Source: Macrocybe gigantea
Lineage: Eukaryota; Basidiomycota; Agaricomycetes; Agaricales; Callistosporiaceae
Direction of reading: 5' to 3'
DNA length: 64,000 nt
NCBI GenBank assembly: GCA_011319805.1
Contig: SJRY01000068.1
Coordinates: forward strand, 310,001-374,000
Shown here: piece by piece, positions 1 to 10,242 of the stretch
Layout: each line of letters opens with the position of its first letter
Position numbering within the stretch: the first letter of the stretch is position 1
The notes under the pieces: generated by a model
What the model saw: the letters and a program-made list of their open reading frames with translations, nothing else
Databases searched by the model: none
Told to the model about the DNA's origin: nothing
Made by a program: the position numbers and the translations under genes

Positions 1-908
1 ACCACGCCACCCGCAATGGCTCCCGCATGAGACGATTTTGACTTTGATTGAGTTGATGCGTTTGCGTCTGCAGCTACGGAGGAAGAAGTCGGAAAGCTTG
101 TTGTGCTAATGACTGGCGTATCAGATCGTGTAGAAGGGGGCTGCACCGCAACTAGACACAGGTCAAGGGATTGACGTCGTGAGGAAAGGGAAAGAGTTGA
201 CATACCTGAACGTGCTAGCTCTGGACTGAAGATATCGTTAGTCTGAACAATCCACGGGATAAATGAGGCCCGTCGAGTGTCTCGAAATACAGCTCGCACA
301 TACCGCACTGATGTTCAGGAATGCCCAGACGGGAACTTCCACGTTACTTGGGATGGGTCTAGGATACCTGCTCTCTACATGTTGATCTTCAGCCGCTCAT
401 CACTCGCATGTATGCGGACGCACTTTGTTATCTGAGTGACAACGCCGCAGTTTGTGGTCCAGTTCGTCCAACTGGTGAAAGTGCGATTCTGGCACCCGCC
501 GCAAGCGCTGATCATGGAATACGTGACACTGCTGCAAAAGCATGGATCGGCTTGCGTCGCGAGAGGAGGTAGGTAGTGTGTGCCGTTCGGCAATGCGGGG
601 ACGGTGATAGCTGATGCATTGCGAATGCACGTCAAGCTCCTCGAAATCAGCACGACGTAGTGCTTACATTGGCCACTACAAGCCGTTTCAAGATATGCCG
701 CAACAAGACATGGTGTCTGTCCACGAGTATTGATCGCCTGTGAGGTGCGAATCAGTGAGAAAAATCGAGGCGGAAAGAATATCTCTGAAACAAGAACCCA
801 TTGGTAGTCAGGTATGCATTGAACGACGTCGGACGATTGCCCAGCAACAAAGACTCCGACGAAGGCACAAAACGCTCCTATAGCCGAGATTCTTGTATGC
901 ATAGTCAA
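1..908 (-). CDS. Cys-rich single-pass membrane protein, paralogue 1 (3' end cut by window edge)
   Basis: The start codon is at 908 and is followed by a hydrophobic signal peptide (residues about 1-23, ending VAGQ). The ectodomain is split by short introns. It contains a first Cys block (CIPDYQW, then GQTPCLVAAYLE) and a second block (LPNGTHYLPP, CFCSSVTYSMISACGGCQ, SWTNW..NC). After a piece resembling VPVWAFLNIS comes a Ser/Thr-rich stretch. At 1-70 the start of the membrane segment is visible (HAGAIAGGV), matching paralogue 2, and the transmembrane helix and tail lie outside the window. This is the most downstream of four copies in the same orientation. The function is unknown. The layout (signal peptide, Cys-rich domain, Ser/Thr stalk, one membrane helix) suggests a cell-surface or wall-associated protein, which is inference. 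Confidence 0.72.
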
Positions 909-1256
909 GGTACAGTTCGTGATGCTTCAGGTTATCACCCTTCTGCTATGAGTGCTCATCGACAGGCGCCTCAGCGGTTCATGCATCAAGTGTTGGGAAG
1001 GTCAGAAGGACGTTAGAAGCCATCACCACATTGCCACACTGGAGCATCTTTCCCATAAGAAGATCAGCGATTCATACGCGGTGCTGTGTGTCAACACTGA
1101 TGTGAAAATTTTCATGATAGACGCCATAAATGTGATTAAATAGCAAGTACCCACTACAATCTGGTAAGGTGAATGACCAAAGAACAAATTACAAAGCCAC
1201 CGAGACGACAAGACCATCACATGGATTGATACGGCCAAACCAGTTCGTCAGATATA
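909..1256. other. Intergenic spacer between membrane paralogues 1 and 2
   Basis: No coding pattern was recognised here. It should hold the 3' flank of paralogue 2 and the promoter of paralogue 1, both on the minus strand. Small ORFs exist on both strands but show no recognisable features. Confidence 0.5.
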
Positions 1257-2574
1257 TCATAGTTCAGGAACTCCGGTGTAATGCCTTCCTTGATTAGAGT
1301 CTGGATACCCAAGGCTCCGTTGACCGGCAACCGTGTACGGTTGTTGAACTTCTGGAGCGGGATAAACTATTGGGGGCGGAACAGTAGCAGGATAGCTTGC
1401 AGGACGAGTAGGATAAGTGCTAGGATCCGAAGGATCCTGGAAGCAAGCAAAAAATCAGCCATCAAAGAAGCGATTGAAGGGGGATTGTATCTCACATAGG
1501 GCTTCATGGAAGGCGTGCCAGTGCCAGTGTAATTTGACATGAGCGGCATCGGGGAGTCAGTATAGCCTGTCGGAGGTGGTGATGCGGTAGACGATCCGAT
1601 GGGTGCAACAGTTTGCTGCATAGCTATGCTGGCCTCTTTGCGACGGTATTGAATGAGCCAGAACAGGCCCCCTCCAACTAATGCAAGGAAAACTACGCCT
1701 CCGATGACACCACCTGCTATGGCGCCAGCATTGCTCTTCTTGGACTCGCTAGACGTAGAAGTAGATGCCGGCAAACCATTTGTGCCGGTGCTTGTGCGAG
1801 AGATTGTCGGTTGAGCGGCGCCTGTTGATTCTGGACCACCTGATAAACCCGATATCAGTTGCAGATGCTTTGATGCGAGATCGGATACGTACTATTATTT
1901 GCTTGAGCAGCTTCGACGTCGAATTCATCCTTGATCGTCACATCAAGGTAAGCCCAATGCGGCACCCGTGTCCCAGATGGAATGCTGCGCGGGAAACTGA
2001 AGACAGGGCGGTGAGCAAGGCAGGACACGACAGCAAACGGATTTACGAACACTGTAGAATAGACCGAAGTACAATTCGTGTTGTATGTCGACCACCTTCG
2101 TGTGACATTGTCAGGACCAAAACCCCAAGATGCATTAGTAACTACCGGAGGTAATCTCTTGTTTGGCAAAGAGAACAGGCAGCAATCAAGGAATAGAAAA
2201 CTGAGCTGCATCGGCAAGGATTGGCGTTCAACGCGGTAGGACCGAGATAAACTTTGCCGTCTTCCAACGAGGGGACGGTGAAGACTGAAAGAAAAATTTT
2301 AATTGTCGAGAAAGCCATTTATAACATTGTTCCGAAAGTCGAACCTCCTGAATTGCAGGCCCCTCCCAGGGAACTTGCAACGACGCACGGACTTTGGTTG
2401 AGAGAATTGAAACTCTTCGGAGGGATAACGAATCAGCTAGTCAACGACGGAGGACAGATCTACACCTACCCATTGCAGATTGCTGTTGGTACACAGAGCG
2501 ATCTGATCCGATTGAGCAGCGACGTTGACGAGCGTTGCGAAGAGAACGCTGAAAGAAACGGCGAGCATTGTCAT
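1257..2574 (-). CDS. Cys-rich single-pass membrane protein, paralogue 2
   Basis: This is a complete gene. The start codon at 2574 (MTMLAVSF...) opens a signal peptide ending near AAQSDQ. The first Cys block is CTNSNLQW, an intron, then LNQSPCVVASSLGGAC. The second block has YLGP, CRCSSVFYSLIAACSLCQ, and after another intron WSTYNTNC. The segment SGTRVPHWAYLDVT precedes a Ser/Thr-rich stalk. The transmembrane segment is GAIAGGVIGGVVFLALVGGG, followed by an RRK stop-transfer signal. The tail is Pro/Tyr-rich (YPTRPASYPATVPPP) and ends at the stop codon at 1257; it is reached through a last intron with donor gtgagata at about 1498 and acceptor cttccag at about 1440. The coding plan and intron positions match the flanking copies. 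Function is unknown, and the family appears lineage-expanded. Confidence 0.78.
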
Positions 2575-3063
2575 CTAGCCCTCACAGTGGAGGGAGTCCG
2601 AGAGAAAGAACAAAAAGGGACAGCAGCGCTATGCCATTATTAACGTGTTCAATGGCACGTCTGATTGAGTGATGTGCACTAGCTCGCCCCTGAATATCTG
2701 ATTCAGGACATGGCCGATGCCCAAGGAAGTTTATACGTGTAGGTCGACGTCGACGCCAGGACCGTATTCCGCTCATGATTCCTTCCTGGGGGAACGACAA
2801 TGCATGCTCATATCCCGAACTAACGAATGTAGGAACCTCGTAAAGAAATACGATCCAATCGGTCGTAATCAACAATCAATGCCGCCAGACGCTGCACAAA
2901 GATTGTACGCTTCCACTAAAGCAGGTCCCTAATGGATGCACAGCATCCAGAATCCACGCTTGACGTATGAACCACCTGACATTGATGTAGTTGAGGCGTC
3001 AATCGGTTTGTTCTCGTGTGCCAATACTTTATTTTCGAATCCCCGACGTTAAGTGAAATAATC
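2575..3063. other. Intergenic spacer between membrane paralogues 2 and 3
   Basis: About 490 bases. The small ORFs on both strands show no signal peptide, Cys pattern or other recognisable domain. It presumably holds the paralogue 2 promoter and the paralogue 3 terminator. Confidence 0.5.
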
Positions 3064-4351
3064 TCATTCCGGTTCCGGTAAGCCGCGATAACCGCCTGCC
3101 TGTCTATGGCCTGGACGCGCGGCCGAAGAAGGTGTAGATTGGATGATAGTGTGTGCTTTGGTGGCCAAATTGGTGACGTGCGAAGCGAGAGGATGGAATG
3201 GATTCTTGATGATGTGATAAATCAGTCCAGCCAACGAGCTGGTGTCAATGTCGACGCTCACATAGAACGTCTGGGAGCCGGATTTGAGGATCAGCGCCTC
3301 TCTCGCTTGGTCGCCATAATTCCCAGTCCAGGGAGTGATCTTCCCGTACTCGGGTTCAGTCCGTGAAAGACGTCGCCTGCGGACCAACCAGAACGAGATT
3401 CCAATCACAAGAGCAAGCATAGCCAGGCCGCCAAGGACGGCTGCTATTGTAATGCCCTTGTTGACTGAACTGGCCCTGGAGGGGTCATTGCCTGACGGGG
3501 AGGTGGTCGTCTTCGTTGGCAAACTGACGGCTGTCATTCGCGTGGACTCGGGCGGGTTTCCTACTGTGATTGGAGGTTCAAGTTCAAGTCAGCACCGACT
3601 TACAAAGTGGCTCGCTCACGGGCATCTTGAAAAGCGAGATGGACATCGAATGAATCGTTCGAGGCCTGTTTCAAGACATTGGACAAGGAACGGGAAAACT
3701 TGGGGCAGAAATGCACACAGAGACATTGAGATAAGCATAGTGCGGTATCCTGGTTGCTGACGGTATCCTTGTAGGATCATAGCTTCCAATATGATCAATA
3801 TCACAGCGCTCTACTCAAAGCATGATCTTGCACATACATCATAACTCCAGGGTTTGAACAGTTGGTGCTGTAGATAGACCATCTGGAGGAGAGGAAAATC
3901 ATCAGCACACTGACAGGAGATGGCACAACATGCAGACTTTAGATAACCTCCACCTTGGCAGGCTGAGCACGCGCCAATCAACGAATAGAAGATAGAACTG
4001 CATTTGCAAACATTCGCTGATTCTTGTGAGGGTGCAAAGTAGATATTTCCGTTTCGCAGTGGAGGTATGTTGAAGCCTATTCAGACAGATAGCCGTAAGT
4101 GCTATATTTGTGTTCAATGCGTGGATGTTAGATACCACCAACGCAAGCACCTCCAAGATAGGCTGCAACAGCACAGGGATCTTGACCCAATGAATTATTT
4201 GCCTGTAAATCGTCCTTCAGCGATGCCAGAGAAAACTACCAAATTGCCACTTTACCCATTGGAAATCGGACTTGGTGCAAGTTACCGAGTCAGCACCGTA
4301 TGCACATGCCAGACATCCTGAGAGACAGACGCAAAAAGCAAGCGATAGCAT
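3064..4351 (-). CDS. Cys-rich single-pass membrane protein, paralogue 3
   Basis: The start codon at 4351 opens a signal peptide (MLSLAFCVCLSGCLACAYG). The first Cys block reads CTKSDFQW, intron, LGQDPCAVAAYLGGAC. The second block has LRNGNIYFAP, CKCSSIFYSLIGACSACQ, and after an intron WSIYSTNC. The RIPHYAYLNVS segment and a Ser/Thr stalk follow. The transmembrane helix (IAAVLGGLAMLALVIGISFWL) is capped by RRRR. The cytoplasmic tail is longer than in paralogue 2 and ends GLPEPE at 3064. Cys positions and intron placement match the neighbours, while the tail differs in sequence. That pattern suggests conserved ectodomain architecture with divergent signalling or anchoring parts. Function is unknown. 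Confidence 0.75.
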
Positions 4352-4838
4352 CCCTCTGCTCAAAGGGTAGTACCTTCAGCGCGAAGAACGGGCTATATGG
4401 TCCACGGCTTGGCCGGCACGGCACCTCTGTGTCAAATCAAGCGCTGAGGAAGGCCTGCTACATAGAACTACCGCAGAAGGAGAAGATGGGCCCAGGTTCT
4501 GGTGTCTGGAAGTCGGAAATGGTCCCGTGGACACAAACCAGCGTGCTGGTTACAGCAAAGATGTGTATGGAAGAATGCAAATTGAAGAAGCAGACCTGCA
4601 TCCGTTAGACATATTCCGCATACATGCTCGACATCACGTTGTTTTACAGTCTGCTGCAGGTTGTGGATGAGAGCAAATGACCGCATAATGCCGAGAATTA
4701 GTGCCATATATTGACCATTTGATACATCTATTCTTTTGTATGTGCTGAATCAAGGAATGTCGAGTAAAGCGAGCGACGGTATGTGAAGTAAGATAGAAAT
4801 GAGGACAGTTGGAGGGAGCGAAACAGGTTGATTCTCTA
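4352..4838. other. Intergenic spacer between membrane paralogues 3 and 4
   Basis: About 490 bases with no recognisable gene. Plus-strand ORFs here and inside paralogues 3 and 4 are out-of-frame shadows without homology I can recognise. Confidence 0.5.
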
Positions 4839-6157
4839 TCACGGATTAGAACGCCTTTCAGATTTGATCGAAGGTGCGCTGCTGGAGTTGCTGAAGACTG
4901 CGCTGGTAGGCGAGGCCAGAGATGAGGTGTTCTGCATATTTCGGTGCGATGGTATTCAGCCGAGTTTTTTTTTTTGTAACGGTGGGGGAGTAAGTATCTT
5001 ACAATGGAAGAGCCGCCGATTGCTGGAACGTAAGTGTTCGCAAGATACTGACGCATATCACCTGGGGCAGCCGCTGACGGCTCTGGTGATCGCTCAACTG
5101 GGGAAGGCAGAAGTACACCGATTTCCGCGATCCGGCGCCGGCGTTCAAGATACCAGTACCCAAGGCCGAGCATCAAAGAAACAGCCACGGTACCCGCGAC
5201 GATGCTTCCTATAATGATATCGGAGCGTCTATCGATCGACGAGCTCGAACTCGAAGGCGCGGTGCTGCTGCTACTAGGCGTAGGCGAAGCTGATGAGCTG
5301 ACTGTCGACGACGTTTTTGAACGGGTGGGCTTTGGTATTGCCGTAGATTCCGGTTTATCTATGAAAGAGTTCTGCTTAGCACAATTCACAGTGGTTTGCA
5401 AGCGAGTGTAAAACTGACTGGAATTTTCCTTTGCCAATGTCTGATCAAAGTTGTCGTGTGCCTGCAAGTTACGTTGAGTTTCGCCCTCCAGACTTTACTC
5501 GAAGAAGTACGCTTCACCTTTACGTCCAGGTAAGCCCAAGCTGGAACATAAGTTTTTGGCGGGATAGGCATCGGGAAACTGGGGAGAGGTAAGTTGGATG
5601 GCTGTACTCTACGCGACTGACATACGCTTTAATTGTCACCATCGGACAGTTGCCAGACCATGTGCTCCATCTGCGACAGAATTAAGATACGATAGTGGCT
5701 TTGAAGTTATATCACTAACGTGTCGTAGGTACGGCCTTGACAAGCAGCACAGGCGCTCATTAGCGAATACACCACGGTGTTGCATTGACAGGGATTGGCC
5801 AATGAAAGAGTTGGTCCGAGATAGTGTGTTTGATCAGGCAGATCTGGGACGTCGTATGCTAGAGCGCGTCATATAGAGTCTGTCTCCACCAGTGCGGGGT
5901 CGTAACTTTTAACTTACAACCGCCATTGCAAACACTCAATAAAGTAGAAGCAACCTGACAGGGGCTTTGCTTGTGCGAGTTGAATGCCTGCAACAATCGA
6001 ATATAAGATACAAGCGCTGATTCCGGCAAGTAGGATGGTGTTCTTTTGGACATACCCATTGGTAGTAGGGGAGACAAGTGGCATTCGTGGTCTGGCTAGA
6101 AACTTCAGGCAAGAACCAGATGCTCAGAAGTGTGATGAGCAACAGCGTCGCCAACAT
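4839..6157 (-). CDS. Cys-rich single-pass membrane protein, paralogue 4
   Basis: The start codon at 6157 opens a clear signal peptide (MLATLLLITLLSIWFLPEV). The first Cys block is CLPYYQW, intron, KQSPCQVASTLLSVCNGGC. The second block contains LPDQTHYLGP, CQCNTVVYSLMSACAACQ, and after an intron WSTWSGNC. A long Ser-rich stalk (SSSASPTPSSSS and onward) precedes the membrane helix (SIVAGTVAVSLMLGLGYWYL) and an RRRR anchor. The tail carries acidic and Pro residues (LLPSPVERSPEP) and, after an intron with donor gtaagata, ends SERRSNP with the stop at 4839. It is the most upstream of the four tandem copies. Its role is unknown; the Ser/Thr-rich stalk is likely O-mannosylated, by analogy with fungal surface proteins. 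Confidence 0.78.
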
Positions 6158-6828
6158 GGGAAGGTTAGGGAAAGCAGGTCGCTGAAACGCACGAGCATCC
6201 TACGGATGAGGATTTATCAACAAAAAAAAAGAGCACACAAACGAAGAAAAGGCGGCGAAAGCTTACAGACCAGCTGTCCACGGCTTGACAGTTGGCCCTC
6301 ATAGTTTTTAATGGCATGGCTTCTGCGAAGTCGATGCTAGGAACAGCAGGTGGGACAGTTCCGAATCGACTGGCAGGAACGAGGGGAATCCATACGATTA
6401 GGAACGATTGGTGGCAGGTAGTCCGGCCTTTGGAACGCTCGATTGATGCAGGATTTCAAAATGTTCAGCTTGTCGATCAGTGGAACGTCCGTGTCGGCAT
6501 TAAGGGGCGCAAATGAATACGCGGTGCAGAGACGATAATGTAGGGGCTGATGCGTCTGCCGATTTGCCATGCAAGAAAACTTTAGGAAAGTTCCCGCAAG
6601 TTATCGGACAGAGCCAAAGGAAAGCCGAAGTTCGATTCACTCTAACAAGGTTGTAAGCAGGTACACCTGAAAGGATACGTAGGCAATTGTCAGACTCGGA
6701 GGTCCGATAACGGAAATGGCTATTGGAAGGAAATACAAGACAAATATAAAAGTTGCTTGACATGTGTGGGATAAGCGGCAAACGCGGTGAAATTGTAAAT
6801 GCTTTGATAGCAAAATGCCATACACGGC
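6158..6828. other. Intergenic region, no gene recognised
   Basis: About 670 bases between the paralogue 4 start and the aldo-keto reductase stop. Short ORFs on both strands lack recognisable domains. An A-rich run lies near 6221-6230. It probably holds the upstream region of the minus-strand membrane gene and the 3' flank of the reductase. Confidence 0.45.
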
Positions 6829-7821
6829 TCATTCTCCAAAGACACGGCGCATATAGATCCTTTGATGCACGCGGCTTCCCTGTTCTTCAATGGTCTTGAT
6901 CTCTTCGGCCGTCAAATCAGGAACATTCTCAGTATCTATGAATTCCTTAATGCGAGAGACTTTAGTCGAGGTTCTGGTTCGGATTGTCAATGCACTGAAG
7001 TGATTAAAAGGGCGATAGCAATGCCAATGCATACTGACGTGACAACTATGGCTCCCTTCTGAATTAGCCATTTTGTAAGAACTTGGCCGGCCGTGACAGT
7101 CTGTCCGCGGGCTTTTTCCAGTCTCTCACGGATGGCAGGGAGGACGGCGTCCAAAGGGCCGCCCGCACCATGAGTCAAGGGTGTCTGACCGCTGTATGAT
7201 GCAATGGCGATCCCATGTTCCTCGCAGTACTTGACGATGGGTTCTGCTGCTTTCCACACATAGGGGTGCAATTCAATCTGTTGCGCTCGAGATGAGAATT
7301 AGAAGGAAGGCAGTAAAGGATATGAGCACCTGATTAACCGCTGGAACGACCGTTGCGTGTTCTAAGATTTCGCGCAGATCCTTCACCCTGAAATTGGAGA
7401 CGCCGATAGATTTTGTAAGGCCGTCAGCACGGACTCCTTCCATCTCCTTCCATAACTCTTCGAGTTTACCCTCTTTGGCGGCCGGAGTGGGATCGTGGAT
7501 TAAAAACAGATCGACGTAGTCAACGCCGAGCTTCTTGAGGGATTCGGTAAGGGACTCCTTGACGGTCTGGCCGGGATTCAAGGCTTTGAGCTTAGTGACG
7601 ATGTAGAGCTCAGAGCGGGGCTTCTGAGACGCTCTGATCCCTGCGCCAAGGGTGTCCTCATTACCGTAGGCTTGGGCGCCATCGAGATGAATCATTCCGG
7701 CGTCGATCGCATTGCGGACAAACTGCGTCACATCCTGGTTGTAAAGGCTGGTTCCAGTGCCAAAGGCGAGCCATGGGATGCGGGCACCATCGTTGAGAGG
7801 GATGAAGCATTTAACTGACAT
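6829..7821 (-). CDS. Aldo-keto reductase family protein
   Basis: This is an NAD(P)H-dependent oxidoreductase of the AKR (TIM-barrel) superfamily that reduces aldehydes or ketones; the substrate is not predictable. The catalytic tetrad is visible in order: Asp in HLDGAQ, Tyr in AYGNE, Lys in IVTKL and His in LIHDP. The signature GVSNFRVKDL and the cofactor-binding stretch (VVTTSTKVSRIKEF) follow, and the C-terminus is QRIYMRRVFGE. The start is placed at the Met of MSVKCFIPLNDG (7821), because the upstream in-frame Met at 7866 adds a Cys/Arg-rich leader atypical of the family. Two introns were placed, the second with donor gtcagtat in the codon after VV. A divergent promoter region separates it from RPL7. 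Confidence 0.9.
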
Positions 7822-8351
7822 GGGACGGCAACGGCAAGCAAGAAAGGCGCCCCATACGGTGCCCAAAATATATTTCCAGCGGCATGGGAGAGTGGGTATG
7901 TCATTCGGGCAAAGGGGCAGACCCGTGTGATTCCAACCTTACAAGCCGACCGGCCGTAAAGTGACTATAAATATTATCCGTGTCGCTATAATCTGTCATT
8001 TTCTCATCTTTTAACATCATAGCTAGGCTCCAATACACATGGATGGTTGTTTAGCTCTGCACGACAGTCATTCATCATGGCGCCTTATATCGACTGATAC
8101 ACTGCTTTAGGCTGACCTTTCCGTCGTTCTTGCGTGGATGTAGTCGGTCACCCTGTGTACCAATAATTCATGTAATATTTTTAATGCATTACTTGAAGAA
8201 TCACGCCTACACTTTAAAAGAAATTGTTCGTCCAGTTGAGAACGCATGCACGTGAGAATATATTAGTCATACTGTATAGTTCCAGCCACCGCACATTTAC
8301 CATTGCCTATCACGGCGAACGCCAATAGAATAGTCGACCTCAAGATCCCCA
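7822..8351. other. Divergent intergenic region between the aldo-keto reductase and RPL7
   Basis: About 530 bases that should contain both promoters. It is AT-rich near 7966-8060 (ctataaatattat). No ORF or RNA gene was recognised. Confidence 0.5.
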
Positions 8352-9601
8352 ATGGCCCCGTCCACAACGTACGTACCTGTGCTTTGCCTCTCTTAGACGA
8401 GTATTGACAATGAGTGTTATTTTCCCAGCGTCCCGAGCGCTTCAGTGCGGTTCATCTTCATTACGTGCCGTTGAGCAACTGCTCATGATCTTTTTAAATG
8501 TAGGCGATTGAAGTCCCGGAGACACTCCTCAAGAAACGCAAGCAAAATGAAAAGGCACGGGAGGAACGTCTTGCTGCAGCAACAGCTGCTCGCAAGGTGG
8601 GTTTATCTTCTCTCGTCGGTGCCTCTCCCTTCCTTCGCCTTGATGATACCATACCATTCGACAATGGGCCAGTGGAAACTACTTTCTACCATGTTGCCGT
8701 CACGTTAACCATCTTTCGGGACTGATTCATGCTTCTTTACTTCTTGGACGAGATCTGTCGAACAATCATTACTGAACTTGTCCATTTTTCTTCTACTTAA
8801 TAGGCCGCAAAAGCAAAGCGAAAGGTCGTTTTCAAGCGCGCGGAGTCGTATGTGAAGGAATACCTGGCGAAGGAAAAGGAAGAGATCAGGTTGAAGCGGG
8901 CAGCCCGTGCTTCTGGTGATTTCTACGTTCCGGCACAGCCAAAAGTTTACTTCGTCGTCCGTATCCGGGGGTGAGTCCGAGATATCGTCGTCGATCTATC
9001 TGTGCGACCTTCTTACATGGAAGCTTAGTATTAATGAGATCGCTCCCAAACCCCGCAAAATCCTGCAACTCCTCCGACTCCTCCAGATCAACAATGGTGT
9101 TTTCGTCAAGGCAACACGTGCGACACAGCAGATGTTGCGCCTCGTCGAGCCTTACATTACCTACGGGTGAGACAAGTGTTTTCTTGATGCTACGCGTCGA
9201 CGTCTAACGTATCTTTTCAAGCGAGCCCAACCTTAAATCCGTTCGTGAGCTTATCTATAAGCGTGGCTATGGCAAGGTGAACAAGCAGCGAGTCCCTCTC
9301 ACAAACAACCAAATCATCGAAGAGGTGCTCGGAAAATACGACATCCTCTCCGTTGAAGATCTTATACACGAAATCTTCACTGTCGGACCCCACTTCAAAG
9401 AGGTGCGTTGTAGGTGGACACAGATGAGTATCCGGTTTCTGAAATCGTACCGCTGTTTAGGCATCGAACTTCCTGTGGCCCTTCAAGCTCTCCAACCCAA
9501 CCGGTGGATGGAGAGAGCGCAAGTTCAAGCACTATGTCCAGGGCGGTGACTTTGGTGATCGAGAATCTAACATCAACAAGCTCATCAGGCAGATGAACTG
9601 A
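8352..9601 (+). CDS. RPL7: 60S ribosomal protein L7 (uL30)
   Basis: This is a cytosolic large-subunit ribosomal protein. I placed seven exons: 8352-8368, 8429-8444, 8504-8596, 8804-8970, 9029-9166, 9232-9402 and 9461-9601. The spliced protein starts [20 protein letters not shown] and continues with a basic N-terminal helix ([16 protein letters not shown]). The uL30 core follows ([79 protein letters not shown]), and the end is [11 protein letters not shown] and INKLIRQMN. Length and motifs fit the family. Exon 2 is only 16 nt. Intron 3 (8597-8803, 207 nt) is three to four times longer than the others and carries a C/D snoRNA. Confidence 0.96.
8640..8729 (+). ncRNA. Intronic C/D box snoRNA, snR39b-like (guides large-subunit rRNA 2'-O-methylation)
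   Basis: It lies inside the long third intron of RPL7. Box C (TGATGAT) is at 8641-8647 and box D (CTGA) at 8722-8725. The 12 nt at 8709-8720 (ccatctttcggg), one base upstream of box D, are perfectly complementary to the conserved large-subunit rRNA stretch CCCGAAAGATGG. By the box D plus five rule, C8717 pairs with the G of CCCG, which corresponds to yeast 25S G805, the site assigned to snR39b. Yeast RPL7 introns also host related snoRNAs (snR39, snR59), which target A807 two bases away. No strong terminal stem is evident, so the exact ends are approximate. The rRNA sequence was compared from memory. Confidence 0.8.
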
Positions 9602-10242
9602 GGCGTTGACGGCGCTTTGACTCTTGGGATAATGAGGAAAGGGATACTCCGATGGGTCGGGAGTGTTCGGTATCCGCGTTGTACAGACCTCCATGTCTTT
9701 CATCATGTCACCACCATATGATATATCGCTCTTATGGCATGAATGTATTATGCACGCACGATGCTACAAGGGATTATTTATAGGAGAGTCCTGATGCTTC
9801 CGTCCTTTGAGCCTGATACATCCGTCTCCAAGCCCGATATGCGTTTCCGAGCCGCGGTGATGTTCCAGAAGTGCCCGGCCTGATGTCCGCCCGAAATGAT
9901 ACGCTCGGCATGCCAACGCGGTATTCGACGACAACAGCGTCCCCATGACTAAGTAAAGCAGTTCCCTTTCCGCGAGCAGAGACCACACCAAAAGGTGAAT
10001 ATACGTAAGAGATAAGGTCATGAGTCGACGTCGATGTGCCTCTTGGGCATCGCGCGAGGAATCGGATTGGGTATAGTGGTCTGAATATTGGCCGTAAGAT
10101 CGGATTCGGGATAACTTGGTAGTCTGAGTTTATGGCTGAGAACGTGCGAGCCGGACGCAGCTTCGCGCAACGTATATAATCGGTAAAGCTCACCTCTTCC
10201 GATTCTCCTCGCAACTCCTTTTTCATACCTCAAACAGCACCT
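9602..10242. other. Intergenic region: RPL7 3' flank and carbonic anhydrase promoter
   Basis: About 640 bases. A minus-strand ORF (9774-10226) is open for 150 codons but has no recognisable domain and overlaps the promoter, so I do not call it a gene. A TATA-like element is annotated separately at 10173. Confidence 0.45.
10173..10179 (+). promoter_or_regulatory. TATA-like element of the carbonic anhydrase gene
   Basis: The sequence TATATAA lies 64 bases upstream of the ATG at 10243, a typical spacing for a fungal core promoter. Confidence 0.45.

Noticed and set aside
8760..8780. Second C/D snoRNA in RPL7 intron 3 (another CTGA at about 8772)
   Set aside because: No box C lies at a suitable distance upstream and I could find no rRNA complementarity next to it.
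9774..10226. 150-codon minus-strand ORF between RPL7 and the carbonic anhydrase gene
   Set aside because: It has no recognisable domain or signal, lies over the promoter and TATA box of the carbonic anhydrase gene, and is not supported by a splice model. A low-probability gene at best.
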